DNA from: an uncultured Oscillospiraceae bacterium
GTDB taxonomy: Bacteria > Bacillota > Clostridia > Oscillospirales > Oscillospiraceae
Length of the DNA: 35,635 nt
Direction of reading: 5' to 3'
Assembly: GCA_944386885.1 (NCBI GenBank)
Contig: CALXCU010000062.1
Span: 1-35,635 of the forward strand
The notes under the pieces: generated by a model
Told to the model about the DNA's origin: nothing
The model's database searches: none
The model's input: the letters and a program-made list of their open reading frames with translations, nothing else
Part shown: piece after piece, positions 18,584 to 26,140 of the stretch
Numbering within the stretch: the first letter of the stretch is position 1
Layout of the letters: the number at the start of each line of letters is the position of its first letter
Position numbers and translations under genes: made by a program

Positions 18584-20128
18584 TTACTTCGCGTAGGCCA
18601 CGACCTTGGTCTCCCGAATCATGTTAACCTTAATCTGGCCGGGATATTCCAGCTCATCCTCGATCTTTTTGGCAATGTCCCGCGCCAGGAGCACCATCTC
18701 ATCCTCCGAGACCTGCTCGGGCTTGACCATAATGCGGACCTCCCGGCCGGCCTGGATCGCAAAGGACTTCTCCACGCCGGGGAAGGACGAGGTGACCTCC
18801 TCCAGCTTCTCCAGGCGCTTGATGTAGTTCTCCAGGTTCTCTCTCCGGGCCCCGGGGCGGGCGGCGGAAATCGCGTCAGCAGCCTGCACCAGACAGGCCA
18901 CAATGGTCCGGGGCTCCACATCGTTGTGGTGGGCTTCAATGGCGTGGACCACATTCTCGTTCTCCCGGTACTTCCGGGCCAACTCCACGCCGATCTGCAC
19001 ATGGGAGCCCTCCACCTCGTGGTCGATGGACTTGCCCAGGTCGTGAAGCAGGCCCGCCCGTTTGGCCTCGTTGACGTTGGCGCCAATCTCGGCCGCCAGG
19101 AGCCCGGCCAGGTGGGAGACCTCAATCGAGTGGTTGAGCACATTTTGCCCATAGCTGGTGCGGTACTTCATCCGCCCCAGGAGCTTGATGAGCTCCGGGT
19201 GCAGGCCGTGGACATTGGTTTCGAACACGGCGCGCTCGCCCTCAGCCTTAATGGTGGCGTCCACCTCCCGCTTGGCCTTCTCCACCATCTCCTCAATACG
19301 GGATGGGTGGATGCGCCCGTCCTGAATGAGCTTCTCCAGGGCGATGCGGGCAATCTCCCGGCGAACCGGATCGAAGCAGGAGACCGTGATGGCCTCCGGG
19401 GTGTCGTCAATGATGAGGTCCACCCCCGTAAGGGTCTCCAGCGTGCGGATATTGCGCCCTTCGCGGCCGATAATACGGCCCTTCATCTCGTCGTTGGGCA
19501 GGGGGACCACGGAGACGGTGGCTTCCGCCACGTGGTCGGCAGCGCAGCGCTGGATGGCAAGGGAGATGATCTCCTTTGCCTTCGTGTCTGCTTCTTCTTT
19601 GTAACGGGTCTCGATCTCCTTGACCTTCATGGCGGCCTCGTGGGTCACATCATCCTCAATCTGCTGGATGAGGTAGGCCTTGGCCTCGTCGGCGGTAAAG
19701 CCGGAGATCCGCTCCAGGACCTCCATCTCGCTGCGTTTGACTTCCTCGACTTCCTCCCGGGCGGCGTCCAGCTCCCCCAGCTTCTTCTGCAGGGTCTCCT
19801 CTTTCCGCTCCATGTTCTCAGTCTTTCGGTCCAGGTTCTCTTCCTTTTGCTGGAGCCGCCGCTCCTGCTTCTGCAGGTCGGCCCGGCGCTCCTTTACCTC
19901 GCGCTCATACTCGTTGCGGGCCTGTAGGATCTCCTCCTTGGCCTCTACCAGGGCTTCGCGCTTTTTCGACTCGCCGCCTTTGATTGCCTCGTTGATAATC
20001 CGCTTGGCCTCTTCCTCAGCGCTGCCAATCTCCTTCTCCGCCGTCTGCTTCCGGATTTGGATGCCGGCGGGGATACCTATGGCCAGTGCGATCACAGCCG
20101 TAATCACACACGCGATAATTGTTATCAA
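18584..20128 (-). CDS. rny: Ribonuclease Y
   Basis: Membrane-anchored endoribonuclease that starts mRNA decay in Firmicutes; 514 residues, the usual length. N-terminal membrane helix about 2-22; long Glu/Lys/Arg coiled coil about 28-140; KH domain with [15 protein letters not shown] (217-231); HD domain with the metal pair His362-Asp363 in [17 protein letters not shown]; conserved C-terminal [13 protein letters not shown]. It starts with TTG at 20128; the ribosome site GGAGGTG lies about 11 bases upstream. A good promoter and a leader hairpin lie ahead of it. Confidence 0.97.
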   Translation of the reverse strand: MITIIACVITAVIALAIGIPAGIQIRKQTAEKEIGSAEEEAKRIINEAIKGGESKKREALVEAKEEILQARNEYEREVKERRADLQKQERRLQQKEENLDRKTENMERKEETLQKKLGELDAAREEVEEVKRSEMEVLERISGFTADEAKAYLIQQIEDDVTHEAAMKVKEIETRYKEEADTKAKEIISLAIQRCAADHVAEATVSVVPLPNDEMKGRIIGREGRNIRTLETLTGVDLIIDDTPEAITVSCFDPVRREIARIALEKLIQDGRIHPSRIEEMVEKAKREVDATIKAEGERAVFETNVHGLHPELIKLLGRMKYRTSYGQNVLNHSIEVSHLAGLLAAEIGANVNEAKRAGLLHDLGKSIDHEVEGSHVQIGVELARKYRENENVVHAIEAHHNDVEPRTIVACLVQAADAISAARPGARRENLENYIKRLEKLEEVTSSFPGVEKSFAIQAGREVRIMVKPEQVSEDEMVLLARDIAKKIEDELEYPGQIKVNMIRETKVVAYAK

Positions 20129-20210
20129 GGTTCGAACACACCTCCATTTCTGTAAAATCAGCCAATTATGATGTCCGGCAGAGGGTTTAAAAGATCACTC
20201 TGCACAAAAA

Positions 20211-20240
20211 TTTGAAAAACGTCCCCTCAGGTTTTTCAAA
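20211..20240 (-). promoter_or_regulatory. Attenuator-like hairpin in the rny leader
   Basis: A perfect 10-bp inverted repeat (20211-20220 with 20231-20240) with a 10-base loop. Transcribed from the rny promoter, it is followed at once by TTTTTG. The stem is AT-rich, so it would be a weak terminator suited to attenuation. A second hairpin (GCAGAG with CTCTGC) sits at 20178-20203. Confidence 0.6.
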
Positions 20241-20256
20241 ATATTACACCCAGTCT

Positions 20257-20285
20257 ATTTTAGAGCCAGACTGCGCCTGTGTCAA
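20257..20285 (-). promoter_or_regulatory. Promoter of rny
   Basis: On the minus strand: TTGACA (20285-20280), 17-bp spacer, TAAAAT (20262-20257). The expected leader is about 120 bases long. Confidence 0.85.
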
Positions 20286-20486
20286 GGAAATTCGTACGCG
20301 ACGTAAAAGTTTCCACCCCCTGCTCCCTTGCTTTTTACAATATTATGATAGTTATAATATAGAATACTATAATAAAATCCTGTAACATTACCCTTTGCTT
20401 CGAAAAAAGGTGAAAAATATTGTCTGACGTTCCGGCTGTTCTTACTTTCTCTTCTAGAGGCCGGAACAGGCTCCCTTGCCCCCACA
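20286..20486. other. Core of the rny-yedF divergent region
   Basis: No gene is supported. It contains an AT-rich imperfect palindrome at 20343-20375 and a perfect 8-bp GC inverted repeat (20429-20436 with 20460-20467) just upstream of the yedF promoter. Either could be an operator. Confidence 0.5.
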
Positions 20487-20515
20487 TTGACACAGGCCCG
20501 GCGCGATTCTATAAT
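20487..20515 (+). promoter_or_regulatory. Perfect-consensus promoter of yedF
   Basis: TTGACA at 20487-20492, 17-bp spacer, TATAAT at 20510-20515: full match to the sigma-A consensus. Two small hairpins follow in the leader (20518-20531 and 20532-20551), then AAGGAG at 20568. Confidence 0.92.
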
Positions 20516-20583
20516 ATGGGCAGAAATGCCCGGCGGAGCCCTGTTTCCGCCCTGCAAAATGAAAATTAAGGAGCGTTTTGACT

Positions 20584-21177
20584 ATGCGTATTATTGACGC
20601 CAAGGGCAAGGCCTGCCCCATGCCTGTCATCATGGCAAAGCAGGCGATTTCTGAGGGTGAGACTGCGTTCACCATTCTGGTGGACAACACCACCGCCGTG
20701 GGCAACCTGCAGCGCCTGGCCGGCAACCAGGGCTTTGACGCCGCTGTCACGGAGGGAGAGGGCGTATATTCTCTGGCCTTTGTGAAAAACGGCGACGCTC
20801 CCGCCCCTGCGGCGGAGGATGCGGCCCCCGCCGCCTGCGGCGCTGGCTATTCCGTGTTTGTGGGCCGGGACATCATCGGTTCGGGCGACCGGGAGTTGGG
20901 CACCAACCTGATGCGCATGTTCTTCTATACCCTGGCCCAGTCGGACGACCTGCCCCGCTCTATTCTGTTCATGAACGCCGGCGTGAAGCTGCCCACCGAG
21001 GATGAGCAGGTCATCGAGCACCTGAAGGCTTTGGTGGAGAAGGGTGTGGAGGTCCAGGTGTGCGGCACCTGCCTGAATTTCTACGGCCTGAGCGACAAAC
21101 TGGCCGTTGGCACGGTGAGCAACATGTACGATATCGTCTCCCAGATGCAGGCCGCCGCCAAGGTCATCACCGTCTAA
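20584..21177 (+). CDS. yedF: Sulfurtransferase-like selenium metabolism protein YedF
   Basis: 197 residues in two parts. The N-terminal TusA/SirA-like domain (about 1-75) has the CPxP motif as KACPMPVIMAK, with the carrier cysteine Cys11. The C-terminal DsrE-like domain (about 96-197) has VCGTCLNFYGL near its end. This family is linked with selenium-using Clostridia by co-occurrence; its biochemical step is not settled. The ATG at 20584 is chosen over an in-frame TTG at 20578 because it is 10 bases from AAGGAG. Its stop overlaps the next ATG (TAATG). Confidence 0.9.
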   Translation: MRIIDAKGKACPMPVIMAKQAISEGETAFTILVDNTTAVGNLQRLAGNQGFDAAVTEGEGVYSLAFVKNGDAPAPAAEDAAPAACGAGYSVFVGRDIIGSGDRELGTNLMRMFFYTLAQSDDLPRSILFMNAGVKLPTEDEQVIEHLKALVEKGVEVQVCGTCLNFYGLSDKLAVGTVSNMYDIVSQMQAAAKVITV

Positions 21178-21437
21178 TGGACTACGGCGTCATCACCTTC
21201 GTCTCCTCCAGCGGGGCTATCCAGGCCCAGAAGGTGCTCAAGGGCCAGGTCCCCTTCCAGATCATGCCCGTGCTGCGGGAGATCTCCAAGGGCTGCGGCA
21301 TCTCGGTGCGCTTTCAGCCCGGGGACCTGGAGCAGGTCCGTTCCCTTCTGGCGGGCTCCGGCCTGCCGCCGGAGGAATATGCGTTTTACGGCGTCACCGG
21401 GAACGGTTCTCATCTGGAGGCCGCCCCGCTCCCCTGA
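21177..21437 (+). CDS. DUF3343 protein (putative Se/S carrier-like)
   Basis: An 86-residue protein that shares one base with the yedF stop (TAATG). It matches DUF3343: GAIQAQKVLKGQVPFQIMPV, then REISKGCGISVRF with the conserved cysteine Cys40. DUF3343 proteins are often found beside YedF in anaerobes. The pair is followed by a strong terminator. Confidence 0.88.
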   Translation: MDYGVITFVSSSGAIQAQKVLKGQVPFQIMPVLREISKGCGISVRFQPGDLEQVRSLLAGSGLPPEEYAFYGVTGNGSHLEAAPLP

Positions 21438-21462
21438 CGGTTTCCTGCCTCAGGGCAGAAAC

Positions 21463-21501
21463 GCGCCGCCCCCTCCCGCCGAGAGGGGGCGGCGCATTTT
21501 T
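21463..21501 (+). terminator. Intrinsic terminator after yedF-DUF3343
   Basis: A 13-bp perfect stem (21463-21475 with 21483-21495) followed by ATTTTT. It also lies just past the end of the convergent flavodiiron gene and may serve both, though the minus-strand T-tract is short. Confidence 0.92.
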
Positions 21502-21508
21502 CATTCCT

Positions 21509-24040
21509 TTACCCCAGCACCTGGGCGAAGGTAGCCTGCTTCTCCAGCGCCTGGGTCAGCTTGGCCATGTCCGAGAGATCCCCCAGCAAAATAACGCCGC
21601 ACAGGCGATTGTTGAGGAAATAATACTTTTTGTATTGTTTTTTCCCGGCATCCCGGAATTCCACCGTCTTATAGAGCAGGTTGGGATTCTTGCCGTTGTC
21701 GCCGGCGGCGAAGAGGGCGGTGTCCATGCCGTGGAACGTGAGGGCGGCCGACACCGGGGTATAGGCCATGTCATCCCCGGCGGCGCAGGCGCCGGCCACC
21801 TTGCCCTCCTCCAGAGCCTGGGGCCAGATGGCGTAGTTCATCCCCTGGTACTGGGCGCAGTCGCCGCAGGCGTACACCCCGGGCAGATTGGTCTCCATGC
21901 GCTCGTTGACCACCACGGCCCGGTCCACCTCCAGGCCCATCTCCTTGGCCAGGGCCACGTTGGCCCGCACGCCGGCGGAGACAATGACCAGGTCGGCGGG
22001 GAACGTCTCCCCGTCCTCCAGACGTACGCCGGTGACCTTCTCCTCCCCCTCAATGGCGGCGATCTTGGCGCCCGTGCGGATGGCGACGCCGTGCTCCTCG
22101 CTGATGCTCCGCAGGAGGGCGGCGGCGTTCTCATCCAGCTGCCGGCCCATGAGCACCGGCGCGGCCTCCAGTACCGTGACGGCCAGTCCGCCCCGGCGCA
22201 GCTCCCAGGCGGCCTCCAGGCCCAGCACGCCGCCGCCGATGACCACGGCGCTCTTGGCCCCCTCCATGAGGGCGAGCACCTTCTGGGTGTCCGCCAGGCG
22301 GCGGATGGCTACCACCTGCTCCTTGCCGCTGCCCGGGATGGGGGGCACGAAGCACTCGCTGCCCAGGGCGTAGATGAGGCGGGTGAAGTGGAGTTTGCTG
22401 CCGTCGTCCAGGGCGGCCTGCTTCCCGTTCAGGTCCACCGCCGTCACCCGGCGGCCCAGCACCAGGCAGATGTTCTGCTCTTCATACCAGCTCTGGGGCT
22501 CCACGGCGATCTGCTCGGCGGTGAGGCCGGCCAGGATGGACTTGGTGAGCATGGGGCGGTTGTAGGGGGGGACGCTCTCGTCGGAGACAATGGTGATGGT
22601 CCCCGTCTTGTCCCGCTCCCGGATGGCCTTGGCCGCGTTGAGACCGGCCGCGCCGCCGCCCAGGATCAAATAGAACTCGCCGCTGTCCTTGCGGTAGCCG
22701 GTGTCCTCCACCTCCACGGGGACGAAGTTCTCCTTGCCCACGCCGCAGACCGGACAGACTTCCAGGGAGGAATCAAAGATCTCCCCACACACCAGGCACT
22801 TGACCAGGCTCCGGGTCCCCTTGGCCTTTGGCTTGACGGGCTCCTTGTTCTGCACCAGGCAGCCGAATTGATAGCCCCACTCGTAGGCCCCCACCAGGTC
22901 GGCCTCGCTGGGCTTAAAGCGCACCCGGTATCCCTCCACCACCTTCATGCGCAGCTGCTTGAGGCGCTGGGTGATGTTGGGCACGCCCTCGCCGCTCCAG
23001 CCGTAGCTGCCGAAGGCGCCGGCGTGCTTGCCGCCGTGGGTGCCGGCGAACATGGAGGTGGTCAAATCCCAGATGGGCTTGAGGGCCTCGCCCACAATGG
23101 TAGGGGTGCCCAGGAGGATGCCGTCGGCGAAGAGGACTTCCTCCTGCACCTTGGCCGGGTCGGCGGTCACCAGGTCGTAGGCGCGCACATCCACCTCGCC
23201 GCTGTCGGCCACGCCCTGGGCGATCTTCTCCGCCAGGGCTCCGGTGTAGCCGTAGGCGCTCACATAGGGGATGATGACCGTCTTGCGGGGGTTGGGGTTG
23301 ATGACGGTGGACCAGCGCTCATAGGTATCCAGCATCCAGGGGATGTCCCGGTCCAGCACGGGGCCGTGGCCGGGGCAGATCATGGACAGGTCCAGCTGCC
23401 GCACCCGGGCCAGGGCCTTGAGCATGAAGGGCTTGAAGGGTCCGATGATCGCGTCGTAATAGTAGCGCAGGGCTTTCTCATAGTCCTCCCGCTGGGTTAC
23501 TTTGCTCAGGAGAACCCCCTCATGGGCATAGTGAGAGCCGAAGGAGTCGCAGGTCACCAAAATCTGCTCCTCCTCAATGAACGTATACATCGTGTCCGGC
23601 CAGTGGAGGTTGGGCACCACCAGGAAGCGCAGCGTCCTGCTGCCGATGGTCATCCGCTGGCCGTCCTTAATGGGGATGCTGACAAAGTCCCGGTTGACGA
23701 TCTCCTTCAAAAAACCGGCGGCGCAGCCGGTGGAGAGCACTTTCATCTGGGGGCTCAGGTCCAGCAGCTTCTCAATGCTGCCGGCGTGGTCGGGCTCGGT
23801 GTGGCTGACCACCAGGTAGTCGATCTTGTGCACGTCCACCAGCTCCTGGAGCTTGAGCAGATAGTCGTCCCAGAATTTGGCCTTGGCCGTGTCAAAGAGG
23901 ACCACCTTGTCCCCCGCCTGGAGCACATAGGAGTTGTAAGTGGTGCCGAATTCGGTCTCCATGATGATATCGAAGACCCTCAGGTCATAGTCTTGGATTC
24001 CAGTCCAATAGAATCCCTCGCGCAGCTTAAGCGTTTTCAT
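21509..24040 (-). CDS. FdpF-type flavodiiron protein: diiron, flavodoxin, rubredoxin and NAD(P)H-rubredoxin reductase in one chain
   Basis: 843 residues. The metallo-beta-lactamase-like diiron domain (about 1-250) has ligands His80, Glu82, Asp84 and His85 in HTEPDHAGS, then His146, Asp165 and His225. A flavodoxin domain (about 254-395; YVSAYGYTGALAEKIA) follows. Next is a rubredoxin domain with Cys415, 418, 429 and 432. The C-terminal FAD/NAD reductase (about 455-843) has GGGAAGLNAA, VIGGGVLGLEAAWEL and YACGDCAQ. Such chains act as NAD(P)H:O2 (or NO) reductases in the cytoplasm without partners. The rubredoxin Cys pairs are only 10 residues apart, the short-spaced type known from Clostridioides FdpF. 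The ATG at 24040 follows AAGGAGG; an upstream in-frame extension is rejected. Confidence 0.95.
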   Translation of the reverse strand: MKTLKLREGFYWTGIQDYDLRVFDIIMETEFGTTYNSYVLQAGDKVVLFDTAKAKFWDDYLLKLQELVDVHKIDYLVVSHTEPDHAGSIEKLLDLSPQMKVLSTGCAAGFLKEIVNRDFVSIPIKDGQRMTIGSRTLRFLVVPNLHWPDTMYTFIEEEQILVTCDSFGSHYAHEGVLLSKVTQREDYEKALRYYYDAIIGPFKPFMLKALARVRQLDLSMICPGHGPVLDRDIPWMLDTYERWSTVINPNPRKTVIIPYVSAYGYTGALAEKIAQGVADSGEVDVRAYDLVTADPAKVQEEVLFADGILLGTPTIVGEALKPIWDLTTSMFAGTHGGKHAGAFGSYGWSGEGVPNITQRLKQLRMKVVEGYRVRFKPSEADLVGAYEWGYQFGCLVQNKEPVKPKAKGTRSLVKCLVCGEIFDSSLEVCPVCGVGKENFVPVEVEDTGYRKDSGEFYLILGGGAAGLNAAKAIRERDKTGTITIVSDESVPPYNRPMLTKSILAGLTAEQIAVEPQSWYEEQNICLVLGRRVTAVDLNGKQAALDDGSKLHFTRLIYALGSECFVPPIPGSGKEQVVAIRRLADTQKVLALMEGAKSAVVIGGGVLGLEAAWELRRGGLAVTVLEAAPVLMGRQLDENAAALLRSISEEHGVAIRTGAKIAAIEGEEKVTGVRLEDGETFPADLVIVSAGVRANVALAKEMGLEVDRAVVVNERMETNLPGVYACGDCAQYQGMNYAIWPQALEEGKVAGACAAGDDMAYTPVSAALTFHGMDTALFAAGDNGKNPNLLYKTVEFRDAGKKQYKKYYFLNNRLCGVILLGDLSDMAKLTQALEKQATFAQVLG

Positions 24041-24111
24041 ATGTGCCGCCTCCTTTTTCTGTTGTAACCGGCTGTTGTTCCCTCCCGGCCGGGACACCGT
24101 TTCCCATGCTC

Positions 24112-24140
24112 ATGATACCCCATGCGCCCTCTTTTTACAA
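24112..24140 (-). promoter_or_regulatory. Likely promoter of the flavodiiron gene
   Basis: On the minus strand: TTGTAA (24140-24135), 17-bp spacer, TATCAT (24117-24112). The leader of about 65 bases contains the palindrome TCCCGGCCGGGA. Confidence 0.65.
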
Positions 24141-24163
24141 CCGTCAGTTTCCCCGCCGCAGAG

Positions 24164-24205
24164 TAGAGAAACGCCGCCCCCGGGGCGGAGCGCCCAGGGG
24201 CGGCG
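24164..24205 (-). terminator. Terminator after the dehydratase-family gene
   Basis: A 9-bp perfect stem (24172-24180 with 24197-24205); on the minus strand TTTCTCTACT follows. It lies 22 bases after the stop. Confidence 0.7.
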
Positions 24206-24227
24206 GGGTCGACCGGCGGACTTCCGC

Positions 24228-25394
24228 CTATTTGTCGATAGTCTCCAGGAAGGCGGCCAGGCGGGTGTTGATCTGTCCCTTGTCCGCCTGGGAATAGTCG
24301 GTCTCGATGTTCAGGTAGGGCAGGCCCTTCTCCTCCGTCACCATCTTCTTGATGTAATAGGCTTCCACGTCGAACGTGTGGCAGGATTGAAGGACAATCT
24401 CGATGACGCCGTCCACATGGTACTCGTCAATCATCTTGCTCATATACTCCCGGCGGCTCTCATTGGGGCTCATGACCGAGCAGTTGATGTTCAGATATTT
24501 TTTCGCCAGGGCGTGGTAGACGTCGGGGTCATTTTCGTCCACCAGCTCGATCTTCTCCCGCACGCCGCTGCAGGTATCGATGGCCACCACGTCGGCCCCC
24601 AGCTCCTCGACCGTGCGGATAATCTTCTCCCGTACACCGGCATTGGGGCATCCGGTGACCAGCAGGCGGGGGCGTTCGCTGCTCTTGCCCTTATAATTGG
24701 CCTCCCAGTCGGCCAGGATCTCCTCCGTGCGCTGCTCCACCGCGGCGCAGCGCTGCTCCAGGTCGAAGGAGAAGCTGCCCGCGTCCACCCGGGTGCCCAT
24801 CTCATAGCCGCTCAGGGGCGCAGGATCCAGCTTGCCCAGCTCCAGGTAGCGGAGCATGACCTGCCGCTCGTGGTTCTTCAGGTGAATCGCCTTGCGGATG
24901 TCGTCCTCCGTGATCGTCACGCCGAAGACGCTCTCCAGCTTCTTCTGAAAGGCGATGATCTCCTCCCGCCAGAAGGCCACGTCCTGTTCGGTCCGCCGGA
25001 AGGGAAGCTGCATGACGTAAGTCTCCTTGATCTCATTGAGGAGCTCAAACATCTTTTTCTTGCCGTCGCAGGTGGTTTCGCCCACCACCAGGTCCGAGAA
25101 ATAGAAATAGGGACAGGTGTCGGTGAGAGCAAAGCCGTAGCTGGCCTTGATGAGGGGGCATAGATTCCGGGGCAGGTTGGTCTCAGCGGCGGGGATGGGC
25201 TCCTCCGTGAAGGCGCACAGCCCCACCGGCAGGGCTCCTGCGGCGTACACCAGCTCCAGGGGGATAAACGTGCAGAACGAGCCCACGACCCGGGCGCCCT
25301 TCTCCTTGAGTTCTTTCATGCGCAGGAACCCCGCCTGGCGGGCCTGGTCGTAGCTTTCAAAATTCGGGGGCAATTTGATGGCGGTCTTTTCCAT
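24228..25394 (-). CDS. 2-hydroxyacyl-CoA dehydratase / double-cubane cluster protein family
   Basis: A 388-residue protein of the HgdB/FldC/YjiM superfamily, which binds iron-sulfur clusters. Cysteines lie in GSFCTFIPLE (Cys41), NLCPLIKASYGF (Cys79), TDTCPYFYFS (Cys94), GETTCDGKKKM (Cys109) and, near the C-terminus, LQSCHTFDVEAY. GETTCDGKKKM and QSCHTFDVEAY are like those of the double-cubane (YjiM-type) proteins, which reduce small molecules at low potential and need an ATP-driven activator. No activator gene or second dehydratase subunit lies beside it. The substrate is unknown. The ATG at 25394 follows AAGGAGAA. The promoter is clear. Confidence 0.88.
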   Translation of the reverse strand: MEKTAIKLPPNFESYDQARQAGFLRMKELKEKGARVVGSFCTFIPLELVYAAGALPVGLCAFTEEPIPAAETNLPRNLCPLIKASYGFALTDTCPYFYFSDLVVGETTCDGKKKMFELLNEIKETYVMQLPFRRTEQDVAFWREEIIAFQKKLESVFGVTITEDDIRKAIHLKNHERQVMLRYLELGKLDPAPLSGYEMGTRVDAGSFSFDLEQRCAAVEQRTEEILADWEANYKGKSSERPRLLVTGCPNAGVREKIIRTVEELGADVVAIDTCSGVREKIELVDENDPDVYHALAKKYLNINCSVMSPNESRREYMSKMIDEYHVDGVIEIVLQSCHTFDVEAYYIKKMVTEEKGLPYLNIETDYSQADKGQINTRLAAFLETIDK

Positions 25395-25481
25395 AACCAG
25401 TTCTCCTTCCCTTCGCTGCAACGCGGCTGGCCCAGGCTTTGGGCTGCTCTTCAAAGGCCTGGCCGTGATCGAATCGGAAAA

Positions 25482-25510
25482 ATCTTACCCCCCTATTGCG
25501 CTAAAGTCAA
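25482..25510 (-). promoter_or_regulatory. Promoter of the dehydratase-family gene
   Basis: On the minus strand: TTGACT (25510-25505), 17-bp spacer, TAAGAT (25487-25482). Upstream, 25520-25600 is strongly AT-rich, like an UP element. Confidence 0.8.
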
Positions 25511-25668
25511 CCGGAGCGCCAGATTATTTAATATTTTGATAATTAATCCGACATTTTATCTAACATTTCCTATAAATTCCTCATTTTATTTTTCTCGCCT
25601 TTCTAATGGTTTTCCCAGCCACCCGCCGCATGGAATATAATAAGTGGAGCAGCGGGCTAAGGTAGGCC

Positions 25669-25851
25669 ATGAAAATACCGGCCAATCGAAGCCTCAAACA
25701 TCTTTTTCCGTATGCACTGTTGGAGGCGGCGGCTTACACAGCAGCTTCGATTCTTAATTATTTGTCTGGGGCTGAAAATAAAGCCCTTTTTGCGGCATTG
25801 ACAGCCGCACTGATGTCGCTCCTTTTTTTGCTTTTCCGTGAATTGATGTAA
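25669..25851 (+). CDS. Small hydrophobic protein, unrecognised
   Basis: A 60-codon frame with a basic N-terminus (MKIPANRSLKHLF) and two likely membrane segments (about 14-30 and 38-57, ending LLFLLFRELM). A possible promoter lies upstream (TTCCCA at 25612-25617, 18 bp, TATAAT at 25636-25641), and a weak ribosome site AAGGTAGG. No family is recognised. It may be a real small membrane protein or chance. Confidence 0.35.
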   Translation: MKIPANRSLKHLFPYALLEAAAYTAASILNYLSGAENKALFAALTAALMSLLFLLFRELM

Positions 25852-25948
25852 AAACAAACTGTCTGTATGGTTATGTAGAGCTAATTCCTAAAAACTATCT
25901 CTCAAAGATCTTGGAAGAATCCCGGCAAGTTCAATTAGTCTTAGCAGA

Positions 25949-26113
25949 ATGGACACGAATGACCGCACCAATGAATTTTATCAATGGTACGGTCATTCGT
26001 TCTTGCAAGATAATATGGATCTTTATGATATGCAGTCCTATTTATCAGCCGTTAAAGTAATCTGTTTCTGCTGCTTCCTTATTGGCGTTCACCTGATGGC
26101 GCCTGTTCATTAA
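25949..26113 (+). CDS. Very small ORF, unrecognised
   Basis: A 54-codon frame with a polar first half (DTNDRTNEFYQWYGHS) and a hydrophobic C-terminal segment (VICFCCFLIGVHLM). No ribosome binding site is visible, so translation is doubtful. It overlaps a strong hairpin. Reported because it lies in an otherwise gene-free AT-rich stretch. Confidence 0.18.
   Translation: MDTNDRTNEFYQWYGHSFLQDNMDLYDMQSYLSAVKVICFCCFLIGVHLMAPVH
25955..26000. other. Strong imperfect palindrome in the AT-rich gap
   Basis: An 11-bp perfect outer stem (25955-25965 with 25990-26000), one mismatch, then 4 more pairs and a 14-base loop. Neither strand has a U-tract after it. It could be a structured RNA, the tip of a small mobile element, or a protein site. 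Confidence 0.65.
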
Positions 26114-26140
26114 AACAACCTTTTTGCCGCTGTACTGCGA

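Noticed and set aside
20282-20557. Minus-strand 91-codon frame in the rny-yedF gap
   Set aside because: It runs across both divergent promoters, has no ribosome site and shows no family signal.
21635-24067. Long plus-strand open frame opposite the flavodiiron gene
   Set aside because: Antisense shadow with low-complexity composition; the minus-strand protein has full catalytic motifs.
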